A stretch of 64,000 bases of DNA from Kitasatospora sp. NBC_01250 (GTDB lineage Bacteria; Actinomycetota; Actinomycetes; Streptomycetales; Streptomycetaceae). The notes beneath the pieces are model-generated. The model saw only the letters and a list, made by a program, of their open reading frames with translations. It was not told the origin of the DNA and did no database searches. Made by a program: the position numbers and the translations under genes. The stretch's first letter is position 1. Each line of letters begins with the position of its first letter. Of the stretch, positions 18,330 through 28,543 are shown piece by piece. Location of the stretch: the NCBI RefSeq assembly GCF_036226465.1, contig NZ_CP108476.1:1054001-1118000 (forward strand). Reading direction: 5' to 3'.

Positions 18330-19079
18330 ATGACCACGATCCTGGTGACCGGCGGCACCGGAACGCTCGGGCGGCTCGTCACCGAGCGGCTGCGGGCGGG
18401 CGGGCACAAGGTCCGCGTGCTCAGCCGGCACGCCGAGCCCTACGCCGTCGACCTGCGCGAGGGCGGCCCCGGGCTCACGGCGGCGGTCACGGGTGCGGAG
18501 GTGGTCGTCCACTGCGCCTCCACCCCGCGCGGCGGGGACGAGAAGGCCGCGGCGAACCTGATCGCGGCGGCCCGCCGGGCCGGGGTCGCCCATCTGGTCT
18601 ACATCTCGATCGTCGGCGTCGACCGGGTCCCGCTCGGCTACTACCGGGCGAAGCTCGCGGTGGAGGAGCAGGTGGCGCAGTCGGGGCTGGGCTGGACCGT
18701 GCTGCGCACCACGCAGTTCCACGACCTGGTGCTCCAGGTGCTGCAGACCCTGGCGAAGCCGCCGGTGATGCTGCTGCCGGCCGGGATCAGCGACCAGCCG
18801 ATCGCGGTGGCGGAGGTCGCCGACCGGCTCACCGGCCTCGCCCTGGCCGCCCCCGCCGGACGGGTGCCCGACATGGGCGGCCCCGAAGTGCACACCCTGG
18901 CCGAGCTGGTGCGCGCCTACCAGCGGGCGACCGGGCGGCGCCGTCCGCTGCTCAACGTCCCGCTGGCGGGCAAGGCCTACCGCAGGCTGCAGGCGGGCGG
19001 GCATCTGACGCCGGAGCGGGCGGTGGGCACGGGCACCTTCGAGGAGTTCCTGGCGGAGCGCTTCCCGGCGCGCGGCTGA
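18330..19079 (+). CDS. NAD(P)-binding SDR / NmrA-type protein
   Basis: A 249-residue Rossmann-fold protein of the atypical SDR group. The dinucleotide motif is TGGTGTLGRLV at residues 8-18, followed by YISIVGVDRVPLGYYRAK, with a tyrosine and lysine at catalytic-like spacing. Enzyme or redox-sensor function cannot be separated by sequence. ATG 18330 has GGAAG just upstream. It is divergent from galU and probably transcribed alone. Confidence 0.85.
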   Translation: MTTILVTGGTGTLGRLVTERLRAGGHKVRVLSRHAEPYAVDLREGGPGLTAAVTGAEVVVHCASTPRGGDEKAAANLIAAARRAGVAHLVYISIVGVDRVPLGYYRAKLAVEEQVAQSGLGWTVLRTTQFHDLVLQVLQTLAKPPVMLLPAGISDQPIAVAEVADRLTGLALAAPAGRVPDMGGPEVHTLAELVRAYQRATGRRRPLLNVPLAGKAYRRLQAGGHLTPERAVGTGTFEEFLAERFPARG

Positions 19080-19099
19080 CGACGGGCCCCAGCGGCGGC

Positions 19100-19651
19100 T
19101 CAGCCGGCGGTGGCGACCAACTGCTCCAGCAGGGCCCGGCCGGCGGGCCACTCCCCCAGCCCGGAGGCGCTGTTGATGTGGCCGGCCGCGGCCAGCTCGA
19201 CGTACTCGGCGCCCCAGGCGCGGGCGAAGCCGGCCGCGCGCTCCGGGGCGCAGTACGGGTCGTCGTCCGAGCCGACCACCAGCGTCGGGAACGGCAGCCG
19301 CGTGGTGGGCACCGGGGCGAAGGGGCTCAGCGGCAGGTCCTCGATGCGCTCCACGTCCGCCGGGGCCACCAGCAGCGCGGCCCGCACCCGCCCCGCCCGC
19401 TCCGGCTGGGCCGCCGCCCAGTGGGCGACGGTGGCGCAGCCCAGGCTGTGCGCGACGAGCACGACGGGCAGCTCCGCGCCGGCCACGGCCGCGTCCAGGG
19501 CGGCGACCCAGTCGGCGCGCTCGGGCGCCAGCCAGTCGCGCTGCTCCACCCGGCGCCAGTCGGGCTCGGCGGCCTCCCACCGGGACTGCCAGTGCTCGGG
19601 GCCGGAGCCGTCGTAACCGGGGACGACCAGGGTCTGCCAGCTGTCCGTCAT
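19100..19651 (-). CDS. RBBP9/YdeN-type serine hydrolase
   Basis: A 183-residue small alpha/beta hydrolase of the RBBP9/YdeN family. The VPGYDGSGPEHWQ opening, the nucleophile elbow VAHSLGC near residue 70, the acid in GSDDDPYC and the histidine in AAGHINS complete the triad. The ATG 19651 start leaves a typical family length. It converges on the SDR gene 20 nt away. The substrate is unknown. Confidence 0.9.
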   Translation of the reverse strand: MTDSWQTLVVPGYDGSGPEHWQSRWEAAEPDWRRVEQRDWLAPERADWVAALDAAVAGAELPVVLVAHSLGCATVAHWAAAQPERAGRVRAALLVAPADVERIEDLPLSPFAPVPTTRLPFPTLVVGSDDDPYCAPERAAGFARAWGAEYVELAAAGHINSASGLGEWPAGRALLEQLVATAG

Positions 19652-19806
19652 CGCGCGCGAACTCCTCGGGTGGTACTCGGTTCTCCCCCGCGGCGGCACG
19701 GACACCGCCGCGGCAGCAGCCATGATCACACAGCCTGGTTTCGGGCTGCCCGCGCGAGGAAGAACCTCCCCGTGCGGTTCTGCGCCTTCGACCCGGTACG
19801 CGAGCC

Positions 19807-20456
19807 GTGACCGCCCCGAGCGCACGGCCCGGCGGACGTCGGCTGCTGCTGACCACGCTGATCGACATCGCGGCGCCGATCGCCCTCTTCTACGGCCTGC
19901 GGGCGCGAGCACCTTCCTCGCGCTGCTGGCCGGCTCGCTCTCCCCCGCCGCGAGTGTCGCGGTGCAGTGGGTGCGGGCGCGGCACCTGGACGCGATGGCC
20001 GCGTTCGTCGCGGGTGTGATGCTGCTGAGCGTGGCGGCCTCGCTGGTCAGCGGGAGCACCCGGTTCATGCTCGCCAGGGACGGCTGGGTGACGGGGCTGG
20101 CCGGTCTGTGGTTCCTGGCGTCGGTCCGCGCGCGGCGGCCGCTGGTGTTCCTCGGCGGCCGACCGCTCCTGGAGGGGCGCTTCCGCTCCGACGGCACCTC
20201 CTGGGACGTCCTGTGGGAGCGCGAGCCGTCCTTCCGCCGGATCTGGCGGGTGTCCACCGTCATCTGGGGCACCGCGATGCTCGCGGACGCGGCGGCCCGC
20301 ATCGTGATGGCCTACACGCTGCCGGTGGACGCCGTGCCCGGGCTCGGCGGCCTGCTGTGGCCGGTGACGCTGGTGCTGCTCCAGCTCGTGAACGGCGTCT
20401 ACTACGAGGTCGCGGGCCTGTGGCGGCTCACCGCCGGCGCCGGCACCGGAGACTGA
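19807..20456 (+). pseudogene. VC0807-family membrane protein, frameshifted
   Basis: Two frames together encode a multi-helix VC0807-type membrane protein of about 216 residues. GTG 19807 opens the first frame (LLTTLIDIAAPIALFYGL). At about 19895-19903 the frame is lost, and the next frame continues with AGASTFLALLAGSLSPAASV through to GLWRL. Restoring one base after tacggcct gives a continuous YGLAGAST. The 650-nt span is one short of a multiple of three. Function is unknown; a real lesion or a base-call error are both possible. Confidence 0.75.
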
Positions 20457-20501
20457 CCGGCCGTATCCCTCGCCGACGCGGTGCACCGCCCCGGCACGGC
20501 C

Positions 20502-20536
20502 GTGCGCCGGCCCCGCGGTTCGCGGGACCGGCGCAC
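20502..20536. terminator. Bidirectional hairpin terminator
   Basis: 16-bp arms with one mismatch (20502-20517 and 20521-20536) and a 3-nt loop lie between the convergent VC0807-type and pullulanase genes. Confidence 0.75.
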
Positions 20537-20548
20537 GTGTAGCGTTCA

Positions 20549-23500
20549 CTACTGCTGGACGAAGACCGCCACCGTCCTCGCCGGCACGGTGAAGGTGCCG
20601 GTGGTGGCGTCGAAGGCCGAGGTCTTCACTACCGGGTCCGCGCCGCCGGCCTGGGCCGGGTGCAGCTGCTCGGCGCTGCCCGCCAGGGCGGGCAGGGTCT
20701 GGCGCTGGGCGGTGGGGGTGGCGTTGAAGACCACGGTGACGGAGCGGTAGGTGGGCAGCCCGGCGCCGTCGAGGTGGAGGGTGAGCACGCCCGGGACCTC
20801 GCCGGGGGTACCGGAGAGCGGGTAGCTCAGCCGCCGCTGGACCTCGGCCGCCGTGGCCAGCGAGAAGAGCGGGGTGGACTGCTTGATCCGCAGGAACTGC
20901 TGGTACTGCTGCGAGGCGGCGTTCTCGGCCGAACAGCCGGGCACCAGCGCGGGGTTGGCGAGCAGCGGCTGGGCGTAGGGCCAGGAGGACTGGTTGCCGG
21001 AGGCCGGCGGCAGGCCGCGGCCGAAGCCGTTGCCCTGCGCGCAGTTCCACTGGATCGCGTTGAACCAGTCGCCGCTGTCGTAGGAGTTGGCGTCCAGCGA
21101 CTTGGAGCGCAGCCGGTCGCTGCCGGCGACCGCGAAACCGGGGCCCTGGGAGAGCGCGGTGGTGGCCAGGGCCAGGGACTGCATCCGGGCCCGGTCGGCC
21201 GCCGAGGTGCCGGTCGGCAGCTTGTAGGCGAGCGCGTCGTAGAGGGTGAGGTTGTCGTGCGCGTCCACGTAGGTGACCGCTTCGCCGGGGTTCGCGGTGT
21301 AGCCGGTCGGGGAGCCGTTGTAGTCGACCTCCGAGCCGGTGACGGCCTTTCCGGCACTGTCGGTGAAGGAGTAGGCGGCCAGGTTGCCGGTCAGGCCGAC
21401 CTTGAGCTGGTCCATCGCGTGCAGCAGGGCGGCCTTCTGCTGGTCCGGACTCCCGTTGGCCGCATCGCCGTTGGGGTCGGTGAAGAGCCCGGAGGCGAAG
21501 CCCTGCAGGCGCGGGTCGGTGTCGAACGGGCCGCCACCGCGCACGGCGTCGCGCTGGCGGTCGTTGAAGGTGGCGATGCCGGTGCCCGCCATGTTGGCCT
21601 GGGTGGCCTGGGTGAAGCGGGCGTCGTTGGCCACCACCCCGAAGTTCCAGCCCTCGCCGTAGAGGAATTCGCTGCGGCCGGTCTGCTGGAGCGAGGACTG
21701 CACGTCGAGCATGGTCTGCTTGGGGTCCAGACCCATCAGGTCGAACCGGAAGCCGTCCACGTGGTACTGGGTCGCCCAGGTGCGGGTGGAGTCCACCACG
21801 AGCTTGTTCATCATGGTGTGCTCGGGCGCGGTGTCGGCGCAGCAGCTGTCGGTGGTGACCGCGCCGGTGGCCGAGAGCCGCTGGTAGTAGCCGGGCACGA
21901 TCTGGTCGAGCACCGAGTGCGGGTCCTGGCCGGAGGCGGCGGTGTGGTTGTAGACCACGTCCATCACCACCCGCAGGCCCACCTGGTGCAGGGCGGCGAC
22001 CATCCGGCGGAACTGCTCGGTGCGGGCGGCACCGTCCGGGTTCGTCGCGTAGGAGCCCTCGGGGACGGTGTAGTGGTAGGGGTCGTAGCCCCAGTTGTAG
22101 GCGTCGGTGGCGGCCGTCCTGGCCACGCAGGCCTGCTGCTGCGGCGAGTCGGCGGGGTAGGAGGCGAGGTCGCAGGGCGGGGTGGACTGCTCGGACTTCG
22201 CCTCGGGGACGGAGCTGAAGTCGAAGGCGGGCAGCAGGTGGACGGTGGTGACGCCCGCCTTGGCGAGGGCCGCCAGGTGCTTCATGCCGTCGGAGTTCAG
22301 GTCGGTGAAGGCCAGGTAGCTACCGCGGTCGGCGGCGGGCACGGTGGTGTCGGCGACCGAGAAGTCGCGCACGTGGAGCTCCTGGACCTCCTGCTGCCCG
22401 GCGCTGATGGCCGGCGGCGACTGCTCGCCGCGCCAGCCGGCGGGCGCGGTGGCGGGGTCGTCGAGGTCGACGATCTGGCTGCGCTTGGAGTCGGTGGACA
22501 GCGCCAGTGAGTACGGGTCGGTGACGTGGTTGGTGACGACCCGCTGCACCGAGGGGGCCCAGACGGTGACCTGGTAGAGGTAGTACTTGCCCTTCCAGGA
22601 GCCGTTGCCGCTCGCCGACCAGACGCCGGTGGCGTCGTCGCGCTTCATGGCGACCAGGTGCGGGGTGGTGGCGGTGGCGCTGTCGTAGAGCTCCAGGCTG
22701 ACGCTGGCGGCGGTCGGGGCCCAGACGGACAGGCGCACCGCGTTGCCGCTGACCACCGGGCCGAGCTGGGCCTTGCTCGCCTTCGCGCCGTAGACCGCGT
22801 CCAGCACGCCGGGGGTCTGCACGCCGGTGGCGGCGAGCAGCGCGCCGTTCGCCTCGCGCTCGGTCATGATCAGCTGACCGCGCAGCGCGGTCGCCGTCCG
22901 CTGGGTGTCGCGGGGGTCGACGGTGAAGGCGGCGTAGCCCTTCAGCTCGGGGTGGGCGGCCAGTTGGGCCGCCGTCAGGCCGCTTGCCCGGGGCAGCAGC
23001 CGCAGCCAGTAGCCGGGGTCGGTGAGGTCGCCGTCCTTGACGGCCAGTGCGCCGGTGGGCGAGTGGACGAGTTCCGCCGAGGCGCCGGCGGCCAGGTTCT
23101 GGCCGAAGCCCCAGCCGGCCGGGACGGCGACCGTGGTGGCGTCGATCCACTGGGCCTTGGCCTGGGTGAGGTCGAGGTCGGCGGCGGAGGCGGTGGGCTG
23201 CGGCAGGATGTAGCCGGGTGTGCTGTCGGTGATCCAGACCTCGCGTCCGCTGACGGCGAAGTTCAGCTCCTGGTTGTCCGGCAGGTCCTTGGTGTCGCCG
23301 TTGTGCAGGATGTAGTCGAGCACGGTGGCCCCGGGCGCCAGCGGCACGGTGAAGACGTCCCCGAACGCGTCGGTCCCCGAGGGCTGCAGCGGGCCGGTCC
23401 AGCTGGTGGGGTTCGCCGCGCCGGTCCAGTCGTGCAGGCCCCAGCCGGCGTAATTTCCGTCGGCGCGGTGGTAGTGCAGGATCGCGGTGTTCGCCGGAAC

Positions 23501-26017
23501 CGGCGGCGTGCTGCCGGGGTTGCTGGTGTAGGTGGTCGGGTCACCGGAGTTCACCCAGGCCTCGCCGGTGGCGGACAGGTCGATGGACCGGTCCGCGGCG
23601 CCGTCCTTGGTGCCGTTGTTCTCCACGATGAAGCCGACGCCTGCCGCGCCGGGCTTGACCTTCACGTAGGCGAAGGCGCCGTAGGCGTCACGGCCGACGA
23701 AGGGGTGGCCGGCCGGCCAGCTGGTGCCCTCGCCGTCGGCGAGGTCGCCCCAGGCGTAGAGGTTCCAGCCGGTGTAGTTCCCGTCGGCGCGGTGGTAGTG
23801 GACGACCGCGTAACTGCGGTTCGCAGCCGTGGGCCTGGTCACCGGCGCGGGCGTCCCGACGCTGGTGCTCGCGGTGGCGTCGGCCAGCCGGCCGGCGCTG
23901 TCCTGGACAACCGCCTTGTAGCGCACGGTCGTTCCGGGGGCCACGCCCGCGAGGTTCTGGGTGACCTGGTAGGGCGCGTGGTCGGCGGTGCCCAGCGTCT
24001 GCCACGGGCCGTTTCCGACGGCGGCGGCGAAGGTCACCCGGTCGAAGCCGCCGCCGGGGACGCTCGCGGCCACGGTGGCGGTGCCGGTCGCGCCCGCGGC
24101 GGGGGCGGTGAGGGTGACGGCGGGGCCGGCCGCGGGCTTGGCCAGCCTGCCGGCCGCCTTGTAGACGACGGCGGACTGCGCGGGAACGGTGATCGCCAGC
24201 CTGCTGTCCGCACCTGTGGTGAGGGCACCGGCCGGGGCGCCGTAGAGGGGGTCGAAGCGCATGCCCGCCGAGTAGGTGGGGAGGCTGACGCTCTGCGCAC
24301 TGGTCGCGTTGTTCACCGCTACCAGGTACTCGACCTGCTGCTTCTCGTCGATCCGGGAGAAGGCGTACACCCCGGGCCCGTTCGCGGCGTAGCGCTCGAC
24401 CTGCGCGCCGTCCGCCAAGGCCGGGTTGGCCTTGCGCAGTTGGGCGAGGCCGGCGATGGTCGCGTACAGCGGAGTGTCGGTGCCGTAGCGGTCGGCGGAG
24501 CCGCCCGCGCCGCCGATGACGGTGTCGCTGTTGTACTCGCCCACCTGGGAGGCGAACATGTCCTGCCGCGCCGACTTGTCGCCGCCGGTGCCGGTGAAGC
24601 CCTGCTCGTCACCGTAGTAGACGACGGGCTGGCCACGGGTCAGGAACTGCAGCTGCTGGGCGAGCTGGTCCTTCTTCAGCAGCTCGGCGTTGCTGTCGTT
24701 CGGGTTGGCGGACTGCAGGAAGTAGCCGATCCGGCCCATGTCGTGGTTGCCGAGGAAGGTCGGCAGCTCATAGGCGTTGGTGTCGGCGCTGGTGTACTTG
24801 TAGTCGTCGGCGTACAGCGAGGACAGCGCCCGGGCGGACCCGCCGTTCGCGACGTAGCTCTGCGCCGCCGACTGGAACGGGAAGTCCAGCGTGGCCTGCA
24901 ACTTGCCCTGGGTGACGTACGAGGAGGTGGTGGAGGTGTCGCTGTCGTACACCTCACCGAACATGAAGAAGTTCCGGTTGCCGTGGTCGGCCGCGAACTT
25001 CTTCAGCGCCGGCGCCCACTGCTGCCAGAAGGCCATGTCGACGTTCTTCACGGTGTCGATCCGGAAGCCGTCGACACCGGTGTTCTTCACCCAGTCCTCG
25101 TAGACCTTCTCGAACCCCTGGACGACGCGCGGATCCTGGGTGTCCAGGTCGTCCAGGCCGGAGAAGTCGCCTTCGGTGCCGGACTCGCCGGTGAAGGTGG
25201 AGTTGCCCCGGTTGTGGTAGAGCGTCGGGTCGTTGAGCCAGGCCGGGCTCTTCGCGGTGGCGTCGCCCGGCTTGTCGAAGACCGGCGTGTAGGGGAAGGA
25301 ACTCGTGTTCAGCTTCGGGTAGTTCGACGTGCCGTTGGCCGCGTTGGCGTTGGCCATGGCGGTGGTGTCCACCGGGCGGCCGTCGGCGTCCAGGGTCGGG
25401 TAGGCGCCGGTGGAGCGGTAGTCCTGGCTGCCCTGCGCGTAGTCGATGACGTCGGCGGTGTGGTTGGTGATGACGTCGAAGAAGACCTTCATGCCCATCG
25501 CGTGGGCCTTGTCGATCAGCTGCTTGAGCTCGGCGTTGGTGCCGAAGTGCGGGTCGACCTGGGTGAAGTCGGTGATCCAGTACCCGTGGTAGCCCGCTGA
25601 CGCGGCGTCACCCGTGCCCTGCACCGGCTTGTTCTTGAAGATCGGCGCCATCCAGATCGCGGTGGTGCCGAGCTTCTTGATGTAGTCCAGCTTGCCGATC
25701 AGGCCGTTGAGGTCCCCGCCGTGGTAGAAGCCCTTGTCGGTGGGGTCGAAGCCGTTGTCCATCCGGCCACCGGTGATCCCGCCGGTGTCGTTGCCGGTGT
25801 CGCCGTTGGCGAAGCGGTCCGGCAACACGAAGTAGTACTGCTCACGGGTCAGATCGTGCCGGTCCGGGGTGGCCGCGAGCGACCGGTCGGACGGCGCGGC
25901 GGGCAGCGCGGCCGCGGCGGCCGGTGCCACCGCGGCGAGGACCGAGGCCGGCGCTGCCATCGGCGCGAGGAGTGCGGCCGAGACGATCAGGCTGCGGAAT
26001 CTGGCTCTTCTGACCAC
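20549..26017 (-). CDS. Secreted bifunctional alpha-amylase / type-I pullulanase
   Basis: A 1822-residue extracellular enzyme that should cut both alpha-1,4 and alpha-1,6 links in starch or pullulan. A signal peptide (residues 1-40) precedes a first GH13 domain, with nucleophile DGFRID near 314, acid FGEVYD near 352 and LGNHD near 422. A Fn3-like spacer follows. Two CBM41 starch-binding domains begin HYHRADGNY near 739 and 847. Then come an N2/CBM48 region and a second GH13 of pullulanase type: YNWGYDP near 1306, DGFRFD near 1418, EGWNFG near 1452, DAHDN near 1583. I chose GTG 26017, which has AGGGAG upstream. Known Streptomyces bifunctional enzymes have this layout. It stands alone behind a repeat-bearing promoter. 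Confidence 0.92.
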   Translation of the reverse strand: MVRRARFRSLIVSAALLAPMAAPASVLAAVAPAAAAALPAAPSDRSLAATPDRHDLTREQYYFVLPDRFANGDTGNDTGGITGGRMDNGFDPTDKGFYHGGDLNGLIGKLDYIKKLGTTAIWMAPIFKNKPVQGTGDAASAGYHGYWITDFTQVDPHFGTNAELKQLIDKAHAMGMKVFFDVITNHTADVIDYAQGSQDYRSTGAYPTLDADGRPVDTTAMANANAANGTSNYPKLNTSSFPYTPVFDKPGDATAKSPAWLNDPTLYHNRGNSTFTGESGTEGDFSGLDDLDTQDPRVVQGFEKVYEDWVKNTGVDGFRIDTVKNVDMAFWQQWAPALKKFAADHGNRNFFMFGEVYDSDTSTTSSYVTQGKLQATLDFPFQSAAQSYVANGGSARALSSLYADDYKYTSADTNAYELPTFLGNHDMGRIGYFLQSANPNDSNAELLKKDQLAQQLQFLTRGQPVVYYGDEQGFTGTGGDKSARQDMFASQVGEYNSDTVIGGAGGSADRYGTDTPLYATIAGLAQLRKANPALADGAQVERYAANGPGVYAFSRIDEKQQVEYLVAVNNATSAQSVSLPTYSAGMRFDPLYGAPAGALTTGADSRLAITVPAQSAVVYKAAGRLAKPAAGPAVTLTAPAAGATGTATVAASVPGGGFDRVTFAAAVGNGPWQTLGTADHAPYQVTQNLAGVAPGTTVRYKAVVQDSAGRLADATASTSVGTPAPVTRPTAANRSYAVVHYHRADGNYTGWNLYAWGDLADGEGTSWPAGHPFVGRDAYGAFAYVKVKPGAAGVGFIVENNGTKDGAADRSIDLSATGEAWVNSGDPTTYTSNPGSTPPVPANTAILHYHRADGNYAGWGLHDWTGAANPTSWTGPLQPSGTDAFGDVFTVPLAPGATVLDYILHNGDTKDLPDNQELNFAVSGREVWITDSTPGYILPQPTASAADLDLTQAKAQWIDATTVAVPAGWGFGQNLAAGASAELVHSPTGALAVKDGDLTDPGYWLRLLPRASGLTAAQLAAHPELKGYAAFTVDPRDTQRTATALRGQLIMTEREANGALLAATGVQTPGVLDAVYGAKASKAQLGPVVSGNAVRLSVWAPTAASVSLELYDSATATTPHLVAMKRDDATGVWSASGNGSWKGKYYLYQVTVWAPSVQRVVTNHVTDPYSLALSTDSKRSQIVDLDDPATAPAGWRGEQSPPAISAGQQEVQELHVRDFSVADTTVPAADRGSYLAFTDLNSDGMKHLAALAKAGVTTVHLLPAFDFSSVPEAKSEQSTPPCDLASYPADSPQQQACVARTAATDAYNWGYDPYHYTVPEGSYATNPDGAARTEQFRRMVAALHQVGLRVVMDVVYNHTAASGQDPHSVLDQIVPGYYQRLSATGAVTTDSCCADTAPEHTMMNKLVVDSTRTWATQYHVDGFRFDLMGLDPKQTMLDVQSSLQQTGRSEFLYGEGWNFGVVANDARFTQATQANMAGTGIATFNDRQRDAVRGGGPFDTDPRLQGFASGLFTDPNGDAANGSPDQQKAALLHAMDQLKVGLTGNLAAYSFTDSAGKAVTGSEVDYNGSPTGYTANPGEAVTYVDAHDNLTLYDALAYKLPTGTSAADRARMQSLALATTALSQGPGFAVAGSDRLRSKSLDANSYDSGDWFNAIQWNCAQGNGFGRGLPPASGNQSSWPYAQPLLANPALVPGCSAENAASQQYQQFLRIKQSTPLFSLATAAEVQRRLSYPLSGTPGEVPGVLTLHLDGAGLPTYRSVTVVFNATPTAQRQTLPALAGSAEQLHPAQAGGADPVVKTSAFDATTGTFTVPARTVAVFVQQ

Positions 26018-26051
26018 GCGGGCTCTCCCTTGAGGCGGCGTCAGCGATGCG

Positions 26052-26094
26052 GCAAGTAGGGAGAACGTACTGTTCGCAAGATATTTCAGCAAGA
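26052..26094 (-). promoter_or_regulatory. GCAAG direct repeats upstream of the amylase gene
   Basis: GCAAG occurs at 26052-26056, 26076-26080 and 26089-26093; the last two are GCAAGA, 13 bp apart. On the coding strand these read CTTGC. CTTGC-type direct repeats in Streptomyces amylase promoters are known maltose-control sites (MalR, LacI family), so a malto-oligosaccharide operator is plausible. No MalR gene is in the window. Confidence 0.45.
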
Positions 26095-26115
26095 TGCAGA
26101 AAAGGTTTCCATCAA

Positions 26116-26152
26116 GTGGCCCCCGGCACGCCACAGGCATGCCGGGGGCCAC
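26116..26152 (-). terminator. Terminator after the DUF4360 gene
   Basis: Perfect 13-bp arms (26116-26128 and 26140-26152) with an 11-nt loop, 41 nt past the DUF4360 stop on the minus strand. Confidence 0.75.
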
Positions 26153-26192
26153 CGGAGCAGCCGTCAGCGGCCGCCGGTCGTACCGGTCGCGC

Positions 26193-26843
26193 TCAGCTGA
26201 CGCACTGTTCCCAGTCGAGGTGATAGATGGTGGTGAGGCTGCCGTCGGTGGAGTCCATCGTCACGAAGCTGGTGGTGCTCGGATCCGACGAGCCCGCACT
26301 CACCCGCAGCTGGGTGTTGATGTTCAGATCCCGGGTCGCACCACAGGGCGCCCAGACGAGCGAGGCGATGGTGGTGGTGTCGCTGGCCTGCCAGTTGTCG
26401 TCCATCGGCCCGGTGAAGCTGTGGGTCGCCGTGGCGGTCTGCGGCTGCCCCTGGAAGTAGTAGTTCGCCCCCTCCTGCGCGCTGGCGCCGCTGGCGAGGT
26501 AGGCGTAGCCGCGGTAGTCCGCCTCGGCGACGGCGTAGGTGAAGCCCTGCGGGGCGTTCACCTGGACGGTGAGCTGACAGTTCTTCCGGAAGTCGGTGGG
26601 GCCGGAGCCCGCGCCGGCCTGGGCGAGGTAGTTGCTGTAGGTCACGGTGAAGGCCGTGTCGTCGGGCGAGGTGGCGACCGCCGCGGTCCCGGCCGGGCAG
26701 CCGGAGCCGTTGACGCTGACGAGCCCGATGGTGAATCCCGGTGGTGTGACATCGACGGTCCGGGCATGCGCGGCGGTACCGCACAGGAGGGACGCGGCAA
26801 GCAGCGTGGCGGCCGTGCCGCCCGTCGCGAGTGCTCGAAGCAT
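26193..26843 (-). CDS. Secreted DUF4360 protein
   Basis: A 216-residue exported protein with a signal peptide ending near GTAAHA. The mature part matches the DUF4360 family: GSGCPAGTAAVATSPDDTAFTVTYSNYLAQAG at the start, a central KNCQL cysteine and a DWEQC ending. The spaced cysteines probably form disulfides. Function is unknown; members occur in actinobacteria and fungi as secreted beta-rich proteins. ATG 26843 has AAGGGA upstream. Divergent from the DUF5685 gene. Confidence 0.85.
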   Translation of the reverse strand: MLRALATGGTAATLLAASLLCGTAAHARTVDVTPPGFTIGLVSVNGSGCPAGTAAVATSPDDTAFTVTYSNYLAQAGAGSGPTDFRKNCQLTVQVNAPQGFTYAVAEADYRGYAYLASGASAQEGANYYFQGQPQTATATHSFTGPMDDNWQASDTTTIASLVWAPCGATRDLNINTQLRVSAGSSDPSTTSFVTMDSTDGSLTTIYHLDWEQCVS

Positions 26844-27126
26844 GGGGCGATTCCCTTCGATCGATCCCGTGGTTCGGACTGCGGGGAACATTACGTGTCC
26901 ACGACAGGAAACTCCATGGGTCGGACGACACAATGTCACCGGTCGATCACAATGAGGCACTTCCGGCCAGGCGGCCCGGACGGCCACGACGGCCGACGCC
27001 ACGGGGAGCAGGACCGCGCGGGCCCACCGGCTCCCTCAGCACCCGTCCGTGCTGGTCAGACTGTCGGGTCGTAAGATACGCGACGTCCAGCGCGGGCCGT
27101 CCGGGCCCATGCTCACGAGGGGGATC

Positions 27127-28488
27127 GTGTTCGGAATCATCAGGCCCTGCCGCCACCATCTGTCCGAGCGGCTGCGGACCTCCTGGATGGCCCACCTGTG
27201 CGGCCTGTGCCTCGCACTGCGCGACGACCACGGACAGCTGGCGCGCACCGCCACCAACTACGACGGCCTGATCATCTCGGTGCTGGTCGAGGCTCAACGG
27301 CCCACCGCCGACCCGACGGGACGCCGGACCGCCGGACCGTGCCCGCTGCGCGGGATGCGCACCGCCGAGGTGGCCCGCGGCGAGGGCGCCCGGCTCGCGG
27401 CCTCGGTGTCACTGGCCCTCGCCTCGGTGAAGATGCGCGACCACGTCGCCGACCGCGACGGTGTGTTCGCCCGTCAGCCGGTGGCGCTCGGCGCCCGCGC
27501 GGTGGCCCGCCGCTGGGACCGGCAGAGTGCGGGCAGCGGCTCGACGCTCGGCTTCGACACCGGCGTGCTGCTCACCGCCGCCGCCCGCCAGGTCGAGCTG
27601 GAGCGCGACGCGGCGCCGGGCAGCCCCGTCCTGCTGGTCACCGAGCCGACCGAGAGCGCGACCTCGGCCGCCTTCGCGCACACCGCCGTGCTGGCCGGGT
27701 GCCCGCACAACGCCGACGCCCTCGCCGAGGCCGGCCGCCTGTTCGGCCGGCTGGCCCACCTGCTGGACGCCGCCGAGGACCAGGCGGAGGACGCCGCCAC
27801 CGGCGCCTGGAACCCGCTCACCGCGACCGGCACCGACCGCGCGGAGGCCGAACGCCTCTGCCGGGACGCGGTGCACGGCATCCGACTGGCGCTGGGCGAG
27901 GTCGAGTTCACGGACCGCGCGCTGGTGCACGTGCTGCTCGCGCACGAGACCGGGCGGGCGGTGGACCGCGTCTTCCGCGCTCCCCGCCTGCAGACGCCGT
28001 ACGGCCCGGGCCCGCACCAGGACCAGCCGCCCCACCCGCCGTACCCGAACGCGCCCTACCCGAACGCGCCTTATCCGAACGCGCCGCAGCACCCGAACCC
28101 GTACCAGCAGGACCCGTACCAGGGGCAGCCGCCCGGCTACGGCGCCCAGCCGCCGTACGGGCCGGGCGACCCGGGCGGCTTCGGCGGCCCGGGTGGACCG
28201 GGCGGCCCCGGCGGGCTGCCGTTCGGCCCGGGCGGCGGCGGCGGCGAGAAGCGCCCGCCCCGGCGTTCCGCCCTGGCCGGCTGCGCGATGTGGACGCTGA
28301 TGGCCTGCACCTGCCAGCTGCTCTGCTGCGACCACGACGACCCGTGGAGCCGCGAGCGCACCAAGGGCTGGTGCGAGCGCCACCCGGGCTGCTGCGACGG
28401 CTGCGAAGGCGGGCTCGAGTGCTGCAACGGCTGCTGCCAGGGCATCGAATGCTGCGAGTGCTGCTGCAGTTGCGGCGACTGCAACTGA
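27127..28488 (+). CDS. DUF5685 protein with Pro-rich linker and Cys-rich tail
   Basis: A 453-residue protein. Residues 1-290 are helical DUF5685-like sequence (FGIIRPCRHHL, MAHLCGLCLALRDDHG); its early cysteines and histidines might bind metal. A Pro/Gly-rich linker holds three YPNAP units and glycine-rich stretches. The last 90 residues hold a CAMWTLMACTCQLLCC segment and then about 20 further cysteines in CC and CxxC pairs, ending CGDCN. GTG 27127 follows GAGGGG; ATG 27109 is an alternative. The function of DUF5685 is unknown. The tail looks like a metal-binding or disulfide knot. Confidence 0.8.
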   Translation: MFGIIRPCRHHLSERLRTSWMAHLCGLCLALRDDHGQLARTATNYDGLIISVLVEAQRPTADPTGRRTAGPCPLRGMRTAEVARGEGARLAASVSLALASVKMRDHVADRDGVFARQPVALGARAVARRWDRQSAGSGSTLGFDTGVLLTAAARQVELERDAAPGSPVLLVTEPTESATSAAFAHTAVLAGCPHNADALAEAGRLFGRLAHLLDAAEDQAEDAATGAWNPLTATGTDRAEAERLCRDAVHGIRLALGEVEFTDRALVHVLLAHETGRAVDRVFRAPRLQTPYGPGPHQDQPPHPPYPNAPYPNAPYPNAPQHPNPYQQDPYQGQPPGYGAQPPYGPGDPGGFGGPGGPGGPGGLPFGPGGGGGEKRPPRRSALAGCAMWTLMACTCQLLCCDHDDPWSRERTKGWCERHPGCCDGCEGGLECCNGCCQGIECCECCCSCGDCN

Positions 28489-28511
28489 CAGCCGCCGACC
28501 GCATCGCCCCG

Positions 28512-28540
28512 AGACCCGGCCACTGAAGCAGTGACCGGTC
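28512..28540. terminator. Imperfect hairpin between convergent genes
   Basis: gacccggccactg and cagtgaccggtc form an imperfect stem with a 3-nt loop between the DUF5685 and DJ-1/PfpI genes. Confidence 0.35.
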
Positions 28541-28543
28541 CCC

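Noticed and set aside
22526..25600. 1024-codon frame opposite the amylase-pullulanase gene
   Set aside because: Val/Gly/Arg-rich without any domain; the opposite strand carries clear GH13 and CBM41 motifs.
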